Source of the DNA: an uncultured Lachnospiraceae bacterium
Lineage (GTDB): Bacteria > Bacillota > Clostridia > Lachnospirales > Lachnospiraceae
Direction of reading: 5' to 3'
DNA: 5,123 bases
Assembly (NCBI GenBank): GCA_902784025.1
Contig: CACZTF010000133.1
Coordinates: 1-5,123, forward strand
A program made the translations under genes and the position numbers. Positions 1-5,123 of this stretch are shown one piece after another (position 1 is the first letter of the stretch; every line of letters starts with the position of its first letter). The notes under the pieces are model-generated. The model was not told where the DNA came from. It made no database searches and saw only the letters and a program-made list of their open reading frames with translations.

Positions 1-822
1 AACTATAAGAAGATCGCATTTTGAAACACCAAAATTTGATGTTTTTGTCCCATGCATGCCAAGCATGCCCGTATAGAGCTTGTTCGTTTCATCAAACGCT
101 CCCTTTCCCATAAGAGAATCCGTAACAGGAGCATCGACTTTTTTAGCAAATTCCATCAATTCTTTGTCAGCACCTGAAGCTATAACTCCGCCCCCGGCAA
201 AAATATACGGTTTTTTGGATTTTTTAATGAGCTCTGTAACTTTGCTGATATCCTTTTCCGAAATTGTTTCGGTTACCGGAAGTATCGGTTCGGGCTCAAC
301 AGCTGTATATGAACATGTATTAGCCGTTACATCCTTTGCCACATCGATAAGCACAGGCCCCGGACGTCCCTGGGCAGCGATCTTAAATGCACGCCTCACA
401 GTGTCAGCCAAAGCTTTAACATCCTTAACTATGAAACTATGCTTTGTTATAGGCATGCTCACACCTGCTATGTCAATTTCCTGAAAAGTATCTTTGCCAA
501 GCATAGCTACATTTACATTGCATGTTATAGCTACCAAAGGAATAGAGTCCATATATGCTGTAGCTATACCCGTTACCAGATTTGTAGCTCCGGGACCTGA
601 AGTAGCAAAACAAACTCCTGTTTTTCCCGTTGCCCGGGCATAACCGTCAGCCGCATGCGCTGCTCCCTGTTCATGTGATGTAAGTATATGCTCGATCTCA
701 TCCTGATGCTTGTAAAGTGCATCATATAAATTAAGAGCTGTTCCGCCGGGATAACCGAAAACTGTTTTTACGCCTTGTTCTTTCAGGCATTCTACAATTA
801 TTTCCGCACCGCTTATATTCAT
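1..822 (-). CDS. ilvB: Acetolactate synthase large subunit, N-terminal half (partial)
   Basis: This enzyme uses thiamine diphosphate to condense two pyruvates, or pyruvate with 2-ketobutyrate, in the first common step of valine, leucine and isoleucine synthesis in the cytoplasm. The 274 visible codons read without a break from ATG at 822 to the left edge, about half of the usual 550-570 residues. The N-terminal pyrimidine-binding domain shows FGYPGGTALNLYD (residues 22-34), the catalytic glutamate Glu51 in SHEQGAAHAADGYAR, TSGPGATN (74-81) and FQE (113-115). GRPGPVLIDV (152-161) closes that domain, and a middle domain begins near residue 195. GMLGMHGT (252-259) is typical of biosynthetic acetolactate synthases and argues against other members of the family such as pyruvate oxidase. 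The start is supported by AGAGGTG about 6 bases upstream. It lies 105 bases behind ilvD and has its own likely promoter. The regulatory subunit gene (ilvN) is not visible. Confidence 0.95.
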   Translation of the reverse strand, partial: MNISGAEIIVECLKEQGVKTVFGYPGGTALNLYDALYKHQDEIEHILTSHEQGAAHAADGYARATGKTGVCFATSGPGATNLVTGIATAYMDSIPLVAITCNVNVAMLGKDTFQEIDIAGVSMPITKHSFIVKDVKALADTVRRAFKIAAQGRPGPVLIDVAKDVTANTCSYTAVEPEPILPVTETISEKDISKVTELIKKSKKPYIFAGGGVIASGADKELMEFAKKVDAPVTDSLMGKGAFDETNKLYTGMLGMHGTKTSNFGVSKCDLLIV

Positions 823-866
823 AAAATTCACCTCTTTTTACATAATCCCCAGACCGAATTATTTAT

Positions 867-895
867 ATTATAACCGCTGTATATTTCTTTAACAA
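867..895 (-). promoter_or_regulatory. Likely sigma-A promoter of ilvB
   Basis: On the minus strand a TTGTTA box (895-890; 4 of 6 consensus bases) is separated by exactly 17 bases from a perfect TATAAT box (872-867). Transcription would start near 860, giving a leader of roughly 38 bases before the ilvB start codon. It lies wholly inside the 105-base ilvD-ilvB gap, so ilvB may be transcribed on its own as well as by read-through. No T-box or clear repressor site is visible in the short leader. Confidence 0.6.
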
Positions 896-927
896 GAATG
901 TTTTTATGCAAATATATTATCTGAGAT

Positions 928-2634
928 TCAAATATCGCGCTTTTCCACTTCAAGCACCGCCCCTCTGTTACCTGATGTTACCATAGCCGCATATCTTGCC
1001 AGATATCCGGTAGTCACCGAAGGTTCCTTGGGCTTCCACTCTGCTCTTCTCTTCTCAAGTTCTTCGTCAGACACATCTAGCTGAATAGAGAAATTCGGTA
1101 TATCTATCTTAATTATGTCGCCCTCATGCACCAGTGCAATGGGACCTCCCACGGCTGCCTCCGGAGATACATGACCAATGGATGCCCCTCTGCTGGCTCC
1201 GGAAAATCTTCCGTCTGTGATAAGAGCTACTGTAGATCCCAGTCCCATTCCGGCTATGGCAGATGTAGGATTCAACATCTCCCGCATTCCCGGTCCTCCT
1301 TTAGGTCCTTCATATCGGATGACCACCACGTCTCCTGGGTTGATCTTACCGCCTCTGATCGCGCTTATGGCATCCTCTTCACACTCAAATACCCTTGCAG
1401 GTCCTTCATGCACCATCATCTCATCTACTACTGCAGAACGCTTTACAACACTTCCGTCAGGAGCAAGATTACCGGAAAGAACAGCAAGACCTCCCGTCTT
1501 ACTGTAAGGATCATCGAACGGCTTGATGATATCCTCATCTTTATTTACGGAATCCTTGATATTTTCACCTATGGTCTCACCTGTAACAGTCATACAATCC
1601 GTATGAATGAGTCCGTGATCTGCAAGCTGTTTCATAACAGCATATACGCCGCCTGCATCCTGGAGATCCTCCATATATGCATGTCCCGCCGGAGCAAGAT
1701 GACAGAGATTGGGAGTCTTTTCACTTATCTCATTAGCAAACTTGATATCGAAATCAAATCCTATCTCATGAGCAATAGCAGGCAAATGCAGCATACTGTT
1801 GGTTGAGCACCCAAGAGCCATGTCTACCGTAAGGGCATTCAGGATAGCATCTTTAGTCATAATATCGCGGGGTCTGATATTTTTCTCTATCAGATCCATG
1901 ACTGCCATGCCTGCATGCTTTGCAAGCTTGATCCTCTCGGAATAAACTGCCGGTATAGTACCGTTTCCTTTTAATCCCATACCCAGAGCCTCTGTAAGAC
2001 AGTTCATGGAATTTGCAGTATACATTCCGGAGCATGACCCGCAGGTAGGACAGGCATGATTCTCATAATCAAGTACATCCTCCTCCGTCATGGTGCCGGC
2101 AGCATTTGATCCGACCGCCTCAAACATAGAGGAAAGGCTGGTCTTGCATTTTTTCACACGGCCTGCGAGCATGGGACCACCGCTGACAAACACAGTAGGC
2201 ACATTTACACGGGCCGCTGCCATAAGGAGCCCCGGCACATTCTTATCACAGTTAGGTATCATAACCAGACCGTCAAACTGATGTGCAATGGCCATAGCCT
2301 CTGTAGAATCCGCTATAAGATCACGGGTCACCAGAGAATACTTCATACCTATATGACCCATAGCGATCCCGTCACACACTGCGATAGCAGGGAACATAAG
2401 AGGAGTACCGCCTGCCGCTGCTATCCCCAGCTTAACAGCTTCGGTTATCTTATCAAGATTCATGTGTCCCGGAACCACTTCATTATAAGAGCTGACAACG
2501 CCTATTATAGGACGGGACATCTCTTCTCGTGTGAGTCCCAGAGCATTCAGCAGGGATCTCTGGGGGGCATGCTCTACACCTGCTGTTATCTGGTCACTCT
2601 TTAAGCCTTTTTTATCAGGAAAATTTTTGCTCAT
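928..2634 (-). CDS. ilvD: Dihydroxy-acid dehydratase
   Basis: This cytoplasmic Fe-S enzyme dehydrates 2,3-dihydroxy-isovalerate and 2,3-dihydroxy-3-methylvalerate to the keto acids that precede valine/leucine and isoleucine. It is full length at 568 residues. By alignment from memory with E. coli IlvD, the magnesium and cluster residues are Asp88 (AVCDGIAMGH), Cys129-Asp130-Lys131 (NCDKNVPG; the lysine is normally carboxylated), Cys201 (CPTCGSCSGMYTANSMNCL), Glu452 (GPGMREML) and the base Ser478 (DGRFSGASRG). The cysteine that ligates the cluster in plant-type [2Fe-2S] enzymes is replaced by His57 (VPGHMNL), as in E. coli, so an oxygen-sensitive [4Fe-4S] form is plausible but inferred. Sugar-acid dehydratases share the fold, but the leu/ilv neighbours and close IlvD match favour this call. 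I chose ATG at 2634 because AAAGGTGG lies 5 bases upstream and the family begins close to KSDQITAG; an in-frame ATG at 2670 would add 12 unconserved residues. Confidence 0.96.
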   Translation of the reverse strand: MSKNFPDKKGLKSDQITAGVEHAPQRSLLNALGLTREEMSRPIIGVVSSYNEVVPGHMNLDKITEAVKLGIAAAGGTPLMFPAIAVCDGIAMGHIGMKYSLVTRDLIADSTEAMAIAHQFDGLVMIPNCDKNVPGLLMAAARVNVPTVFVSGGPMLAGRVKKCKTSLSSMFEAVGSNAAGTMTEEDVLDYENHACPTCGSCSGMYTANSMNCLTEALGMGLKGNGTIPAVYSERIKLAKHAGMAVMDLIEKNIRPRDIMTKDAILNALTVDMALGCSTNSMLHLPAIAHEIGFDFDIKFANEISEKTPNLCHLAPAGHAYMEDLQDAGGVYAVMKQLADHGLIHTDCMTVTGETIGENIKDSVNKDEDIIKPFDDPYSKTGGLAVLSGNLAPDGSVVKRSAVVDEMMVHEGPARVFECEEDAISAIRGGKINPGDVVVIRYEGPKGGPGMREMLNPTSAIAGMGLGSTVALITDGRFSGASRGASIGHVSPEAAVGGPIALVHEGDIIKIDIPNFSIQLDVSDEELEKRRAEWKPKEPSVTTGYLARYAAMVTSGNRGAVLEVEKRDI

Positions 2635-2639
2635 ATATA

Positions 2640-2647
2640 CCACCTTT
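2640..2647 (-). promoter_or_regulatory. Ribosome binding site that sets the ilvD start
   Basis: AAAGGTGG on the minus strand lies 5 bases before the ATG at 2634. The two upstream in-frame ATGs at 2670 and 2664 have no comparable site at proper spacing, which decides for the shorter protein. Confidence 0.8.
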
Positions 2648-2716
2648 TTATCAGAGACTCCCATATACATTACGGTAACCCGTCCTTCATGGATCGTCCC
2701 TGCAGATTATTAAAAA

Positions 2717-2744
2717 ATTATTTATTATCAATACTGTCTGTGAA
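2717..2744 (-). promoter_or_regulatory. Possible weak promoter of ilvD
   Basis: In the 118-base leuB-ilvD gap, TTCACA (2744-2739; 5 of 6 consensus bases) and AATAAT (2722-2717; 5 of 6) are spaced by 16 bases on the minus strand. The surroundings are very AT-rich, so a match of this quality could arise by chance, and read-through from leuB remains likely. I found no convincing intrinsic terminator after leuB. Confidence 0.3.
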
Positions 2745-2752
2745 AATATCAG

Positions 2753-3835
2753 TTATATATTACCTTCTACGATATCACCCATCTCTGTAGTGGAGACTTT
2801 TTTATCCCCTTCTTCATAAATATCTCCGGTCCTGTAACCGTCTTTCAGTGCCTTTTCCACGGCATTTTCTATAGCCTCCGCCTCTTTATCAAGATCAAAA
2901 GAATATCTGAGCATAAGTGCAGCCGAAAGAATCGTGGCCAGTGGATTGGCTATATTCTTTCCGGCGATATCAGGTGCCGAACCGTGACTGGGTTCATAAA
3001 GCCCGAATTTATCCGCCCTCAAAGAAGCGCTGGAAAGCATACCTATGGACCCCGTGACCATACTGGCCTCATCAGATAAAATGTCACCAAACATATTCTC
3101 CGTAAGGATCACGTCAAACTGTGCAGGATCTTTTACAAGCTGCATAGCAGCATTATCCACCAGCATATCCTCAAGCTCGATATCGGGATAATCCGCTGAC
3201 ACTTCTTTAACCACAGAACGCCACAGCCTGGATGAATCCAGTACATTTGCCTTATCAACACTGGTGACCTTTTTTCTTCTCTTGCCGGCTATGTCAAAGG
3301 CCTTGAGAGCGATACGCCTGATCTCATCCTCGTTATAGACGAGGGTGTCCGTAGCAGTGCGTAGCCCGTTGATCGCCTCAGTCTTTCTCTCACCGAAATA
3401 AAGACCTCCGGTAAGTTCCCGCATGATCACCATGTCTATACCATTTTCACTGATCTCTTCTTTAAGGGGACAAGCACCTGCCAGTTCCTTATAAAGGTAA
3501 GCAGGTCTTACATTTGCAAAAAGTCCCAGCTCCTTACGTATCTTAAGCAGACCTGCTTCCGGTCTCAAATGGGGCGCCACATCATACCAGCGGGAATTAC
3601 CCACATTGCCGCCTACAGCGCCCAAGAGCACTGCATCAGCAGCTTTAGCTTTTCCAAGAGCCTCATCAGTGAGAGGCTCACCGTATTCGTCAATTGAACA
3701 TCCCCCCATGAGTATTTTTTCAAATGTAAATGTATGTCCAAACTTTTCCCCAACGGAATCAAGCACCTTTACTGCTTCTGCAACTATCTCCGGTCCTATT
3801 CCGTCACCGGGTATAAGTACTATTTTATGATCCAT
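2753..3835 (-). CDS. leuB: 3-isopropylmalate dehydrogenase
   Basis: This cytoplasmic enzyme oxidises and decarboxylates 3-isopropylmalate with NAD+, giving the direct keto precursor of leucine. It is complete at 360 residues, normal for the family. The N-terminus IVLIPGDGIGPEIV (5-18) is the conserved nucleotide-domain start. Substrate-binding arginines lie in IRKELGLFANVRP (Arg100, Arg110) and MRELTGG (Arg139). Tyr146 (LYFGER) and Lys195 (VDKANV) are the expected catalytic pair. Metal-binding aspartates are Asp228 (VDNAA), Asp251 and Asp255 within the family signature beginning NMFGDILSDE (247-256). HGSAPDIAGKNIANP carries Asp289, the residue expected to favour NAD+ over NADP+. The RPEAGLLKIRKELG context separates it from isocitrate and tartrate dehydrogenases. 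AGGAG 7 bases upstream supports the ATG at 3835. The stop lies 118 bases before ilvD; a transcription terminator stands just upstream, which suggests controlled read-through. Confidence 0.97.
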   Translation of the reverse strand: MDHKIVLIPGDGIGPEIVAEAVKVLDSVGEKFGHTFTFEKILMGGCSIDEYGEPLTDEALGKAKAADAVLLGAVGGNVGNSRWYDVAPHLRPEAGLLKIRKELGLFANVRPAYLYKELAGACPLKEEISENGIDMVIMRELTGGLYFGERKTEAINGLRTATDTLVYNEDEIRRIALKAFDIAGKRRKKVTSVDKANVLDSSRLWRSVVKEVSADYPDIELEDMLVDNAAMQLVKDPAQFDVILTENMFGDILSDEASMVTGSIGMLSSASLRADKFGLYEPSHGSAPDIAGKNIANPLATILSAALMLRYSFDLDKEAEAIENAVEKALKDGYRTGDIYEEGDKKVSTTEMGDIVEGNI

Positions 3836-3855
3836 AAAAAACTCCTGTATTTTCC

Positions 3856-3894
3856 TTAATAATACAAAAGCGAAAGGTTGCCCTTCCGCCCCAT
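3856..3894 (-). other. Possible 12-codon leader reading frame before leuB
   Basis: Minus-strand ATG at 3894 opens the short frame MGRKGNLSLLYY, with a TAA stop at 3858-3856, ten bases before the leuB ribosome binding site. Three of twelve codons are leucine (CTT, CTT, TTG), and they fall in and just after the 3' arm of the terminator hairpin. The only ribosome site is a poor AAGTG lying too close to the ATG, and in textbook attenuators the control codons come before the terminator. It may be a chance frame. Confidence 0.2.
3861..3889 (-). terminator. Intrinsic terminator between yajC and leuB
   Basis: The minus-strand RNA forms GCGGAAGG (3889-3882), a GCAA tetraloop of the GNRA type (3881-3878) and CCUUUCGC (3877-3870). 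That is eight pairs, of which one is G-U, followed at once by UUUUGUAUU. The stem is GC-rich in an otherwise AT-rich gap and has the form of a rho-independent terminator for transcripts leaving yajC. Only 34 bases separate it from the leuB start, so it also sits in the leuB leader. Confidence 0.75.
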
Positions 3895-3912
3895 ATCACT
3901 TAACGCTTGTAT
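3862..3912 (-). repeat. Alternative inverted repeat overlapping the leuB-leader terminator
   Basis: On the minus strand ATACAAGCG (3912-3904) can pair with CGCTTTTGTAT (3872-3862) over nine base pairs with a two-base bulge. This would occupy three bases of the terminator's 3' arm and most of its U-rich tail, so it competes with the terminator. It resembles an antiterminator, but its stability and use are not established. Confidence 0.35.
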
Positions 3913-3919
3913 AGTTTTA

Positions 3920-4291
3920 TCACTTTTTCTCGCTTTTGTCGTTCTTATTGTTTTTGTCTTTTGATGATCTGTTATCAACCGGAACATCTGAAGGTTTCTT
4001 ATATTCCTGCTGTGCCTTTTCGACCTGCTCGATGCAGTCTTTTTTCATGGCTATCCTGCAATTCTTGTTCCCGCCGAACTCCACTATGACCATATCATCC
4101 TGTACATCAACAAGTTCACCATAGAAACCACTGGTAGTAAGTACGTAATCCCCTGCTTTCATAGTAGCAAACATCGCTTCATTTTCTTTACGTCTCTTTC
4201 TGTTCGGACGTATCATGGTAAAATACATAAATACAGCGATAGCAGCAACCCATACTGCCATCAAAATAATCGTTTGTGCGTTTTGAGGCAT
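3920..4291 (-). CDS. yajC: Preprotein translocase subunit YajC
   Basis: YajC is a small inner-membrane protein that associates with the SecDF part of the Sec translocase and supports protein export. The 123-residue product has one N-terminal transmembrane segment (about residues 7-25), followed by the family hallmark FTMIRPNRKRRKENEAMF, whose basic stretch marks the cytoplasmic side. A compact domain follows with GDYVLTTSGFYGELVDV (47-63) and an acidic/hydrophobic strand region to about residue 92. The tail from about residue 98 is Lys/Asn/Asp/Ser-rich and probably disordered. Length and order are normal for the family. I chose ATG at 4291 because AAAGGAG lies 8 bases upstream and the membrane segment follows at once; the in-frame extension to 4396 would add 35 unconserved residues and overlap the promoter. 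The gene ends with tandem stops TGA TAA. secD and secF are not visible; the next gene is leuB, separated by a terminator. Confidence 0.93.
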   Translation of the reverse strand: MPQNAQTIILMAVWVAAIAVFMYFTMIRPNRKRRKENEAMFATMKAGDYVLTTSGFYGELVDVQDDMVIVEFGGNKNCRIAMKKDCIEQVEKAQQEYKKPSDVPVDNRSSKDKNNKNDKSEKK

Positions 4292-4299
4292 TTCTATAA

Positions 4300-4306
4300 C
4301 TCCTTT
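4300..4306 (-). promoter_or_regulatory. Ribosome binding site that sets the yajC start
   Basis: AAAGGAG on the minus strand stands 8 bases before the ATG at 4291 and rules out the longer in-frame start at 4396. Confidence 0.8.
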
Positions 4307-4362
4307 AATATCATTAAAAATGCAGTTAACTCCGCTAACACATTTTATAAAAGCTTCTGAAC

Positions 4363-4391
4363 AGTATACAAAATTAAGATAAAATTTGCAA
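4363..4391 (-). promoter_or_regulatory. Likely sigma-A promoter of yajC
   Basis: TTGCAA (4391-4386; 4 of 6 consensus bases) and TATACT (4368-4363; 5 of 6) are spaced by 17 bases on the minus strand in an AT-rich setting. The predicted start near 4356 gives a yajC leader of about 65 bases. If the terminator after yajC is leaky or controlled, this promoter could also supply leuB and genes further downstream. Confidence 0.6.
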
Positions 4392-4429
4392 GACACAGAT
4401 TATCGTTCTTTTTACCCTGTCTGTTTCTT
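4390..4429 (-). repeat. Imperfect inverted repeat at the yajC promoter
   Basis: Minus-strand AAGAAACAG (4429-4421) and CTGTGTCTT (4398-4390) are complementary except for one A-G mismatch, with a 22-base loop. The inner arm touches the -35 box. There is no good U-rich tail, so I do not call it a terminator. It could end the upstream mRNA as a stabilising hairpin, act as an operator, or be chance. Confidence 0.25.
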
Positions 4430-4434
4430 ACTTT

Positions 4435-4719
4435 TTACTTTTCATTAATTTCAAATTTTTCAAATCTGTAAGCCTGTCTTATATGAGGATATTTTTCTTT
4501 ATCCACTTCGCTCAGAAACATCTCCAGCGGACGTGCATAAAGACCGAAATCATCATAAAGTGCCATATATATCATCATATCTTCTTTAGTCTCGGAATGT
4601 TGTGCCACACCTATTATCTTATATAGATACCTGTTCGTGCTCTTTTCCGCTTCACTCAGTGTTTCCCTTTTAAAATGTGCCACAACATCTCCCGGATTTA
4701 TATTTCTTTTTTCTGTCAT
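4435..4719 (-). CDS. DUF1653 family protein
   Basis: This is a 94-residue cytoplasmic protein with no signal peptide or membrane segment. It matches the DUF1653 family, whose molecular function is not established. The hallmark segments are YLYKIIGVAQHSET (31-44), YMALY (51-55), FGLYARPLEMF (58-68) and the following SEVD; they fill most of the protein. The N-terminal NPGDVVAHFKRET is the usual lead-in, slightly expanded here by SEAEKSTN. The ATG at 4719 is preferred: AAGGAAGGTGATC just upstream is almost the full complement of the 16S rRNA 3' end. A GTG at 4728 lies inside that site and so is unlikely to be the start. The gene begins 18 bases after the stop of the ABC-F gene, and its ribosome site starts immediately after that stop, so the two are probably co-transcribed and perhaps translationally coupled. 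The family call is firm; no function can be given. Confidence 0.88.
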   Translation of the reverse strand: MTEKRNINPGDVVAHFKRETLSEAEKSTNRYLYKIIGVAQHSETKEDMMIYMALYDDFGLYARPLEMFLSEVDKEKYPHIRQAYRFEKFEINEK

Positions 4720-4724
4720 TACGA

Positions 4725-4737
4725 TCACCTTCCTTTT
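4725..4737 (-). promoter_or_regulatory. Extended ribosome binding site of the DUF1653 gene
   Basis: The minus-strand stretch AAGGAAGGTGATC lies directly between the ABC-F stop codon and the DUF1653 start. Apart from one substitution-like extra A, it matches the Gram-positive consensus AAGGAGGTGATC, which shows that the GTG inside it is not the start codon. Confidence 0.75.
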
Positions 4738-5123
4738 TTAGTTTTGCTCGCTCAACTCCAACCACTCTTGCATCAGTATATCCTGTTCCTCTTTGAGCGT
4801 ATTTATCTTCTCTTGTATTTCTGAAAGCTTTACATAATCAGCCGATATCGTAGGGTCTTCCAGCTCATTTTCAAAAGCTTGCGTGTCCTTTTCACATTTT
4901 TCCAGCTGCTCTTCCAGTTTTTTCAACCGGCGTTCCCTTCGGCTTTTATCCCTGAAGGATGTATTATCCTTTTTAGAAGATCTTTTTTCTTCTTTTTTGT
5001 CAGTTTTATCATTTTGATCATCTGCCCCTTCCTCATCTTTTTTCAGCTGTTCTTCATATTCTGAATAGCCGCAGGGATAGTAAAGCACTCCGCCGTTTTC
5101 AAACACAAGCAGTCTGTCGGCCA
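4738..5123 (-). CDS. ABC-F type ATPase, C-terminal end (partial)
   Basis: Only the last 127 residues are in the window; the gene continues past the right edge in frame. The first visible residues, ADRLLVFENGGVLYYPCGYSEYEE, are the end of the second ATP-binding domain just after the histidine switch loop, in the form typical of ABC-F proteins (Uup/YfmR/YdiF-like). These are soluble tandem-ATPase proteins that act at the ribosome rather than in transport. A charged, low-complexity linker rich in Lys, Asp and Glu (about visible residues 28-60) leads to a C-terminal coiled coil (about 61-125). The coiled coil has two helices joined near LEDPTISAD and ends in a Trp-containing helix (QEWLELSEQN), matching the ABC_tran_CTD domain seen in Uup-like members. 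The Walker and signature motifs lie outside the window, so the subgroup cannot be set. An apparent start at GTG 5106 is internal, since conserved residues precede it. Confidence 0.88.
   Translation of the reverse strand, partial: ADRLLVFENGGVLYYPCGYSEYEEQLKKDEEGADDQNDKTDKKEEKRSSKKDNTSFRDKSRRERRLKKLEEQLEKCEKDTQAFENELEDPTISADYVKLSEIQEKINTLKEEQDILMQEWLELSEQN

Noticed and set aside
80..484. A 134-codon plus-strand open frame opposite ilvB
   Set aside because: It is antisense to conserved acetolactate synthase sequence that reads through without a break; no domain is recognisable.
885..898. Hairpin TTCTTtaacaagaa-like repeat in the ilvD-ilvB gap as a terminator
   Set aside because: It has only five A/T-rich pairs, no U tail, and overlaps the ilvB -35 box; too weak to call.
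1126..1806. A 226-codon plus-strand open frame opposite ilvD
   Set aside because: It lies wholly antisense to a well conserved gene, its protein is rich in Ser, Cys and His with no recognisable domain, and it has no good ribosome site.
2673..2684. Small ACGG-GTTA-CCGT hairpin in the ilvD leader
   Set aside because: A four-pair stem with no U-rich tail is too small to support a terminator or a known regulatory element.
2735..2752. A possible CodY box in the leuB-ilvD gap (ATTTTCACAGA core)
   Set aside because: Against the 15-base CodY consensus it has about six mismatches, mostly in the second half, which is not better than chance in AT-rich DNA.
4720..4728. GTG at 4728 as the start of the DUF1653 gene
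   Set aside because: The GTG is part of the ribosome binding site AAGGAAGGTGATC; the ATG at 4719 is correctly spaced from it.

Overview
This window is a stretch of bacterial chromosome in which every supported gene lies on the minus strand, so transcription runs from the right edge to the left. The base composition is moderately AT-rich. Ribosome binding sites are strong and Gram-positive in style; one, AAGGAAGGTGATC, nearly matches the full anti-Shine-Dalgarno complement. Protein resemblance and gene content (an ABC-F ATPase, a DUF1653 protein, YajC and branched-chain amino acid enzymes) suggest a Firmicute of class Clostridia, probably near Lachnospiraceae. The taxonomic call is inference.

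In transcription order: (1) 5123-4738 is the C-terminal end of an ABC-F type ATPase, running off the right edge; (2) 4719-4435 is a small DUF1653 protein closely coupled to it; (3) a 143-base gap carries a good sigma-A-like promoter; (4) 4291-3920 is yajC, an accessory subunit of the Sec translocase; (5) an 84-base gap holds a convincing intrinsic terminator immediately before leuB; (6) 3835-2753 is leuB; (7) a 118-base gap; (8) 2634-928 is ilvD; (9) a 105-base gap holds a near-consensus promoter; (10) 822-1 is the first 274 codons of an acetolactate synthase large subunit (ilvB), cut by the left edge.

LeuB, IlvD and IlvB belong to one metabolic theme. Acetolactate synthase and dihydroxy-acid dehydratase act in the shared isoleucine/valine pathway, and LeuB acts in the leucine branch that leaves it at 2-ketoisovalerate. 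ilvC, ilvN, leuA and leuCD are not visible here. No gap has room for a T-box leader, the usual control of such genes in this group.

The most interesting non-coding feature is the yajC-leuB gap. A terminator hairpin with a GCAA loop and a U-rich tail ends 34 bases before the leuB start, which leaves no room for an ordinary promoter after it. leuB must therefore be transcribed through it. An overlapping alternative pairing and a 12-codon reading frame with three leucine codons make a conditional terminator possible but unproven. The rest of the window looks like ordinary housekeeping and biosynthetic sequence; I see no mobile element, CRISPR array, RNA gene or clearly novel system.
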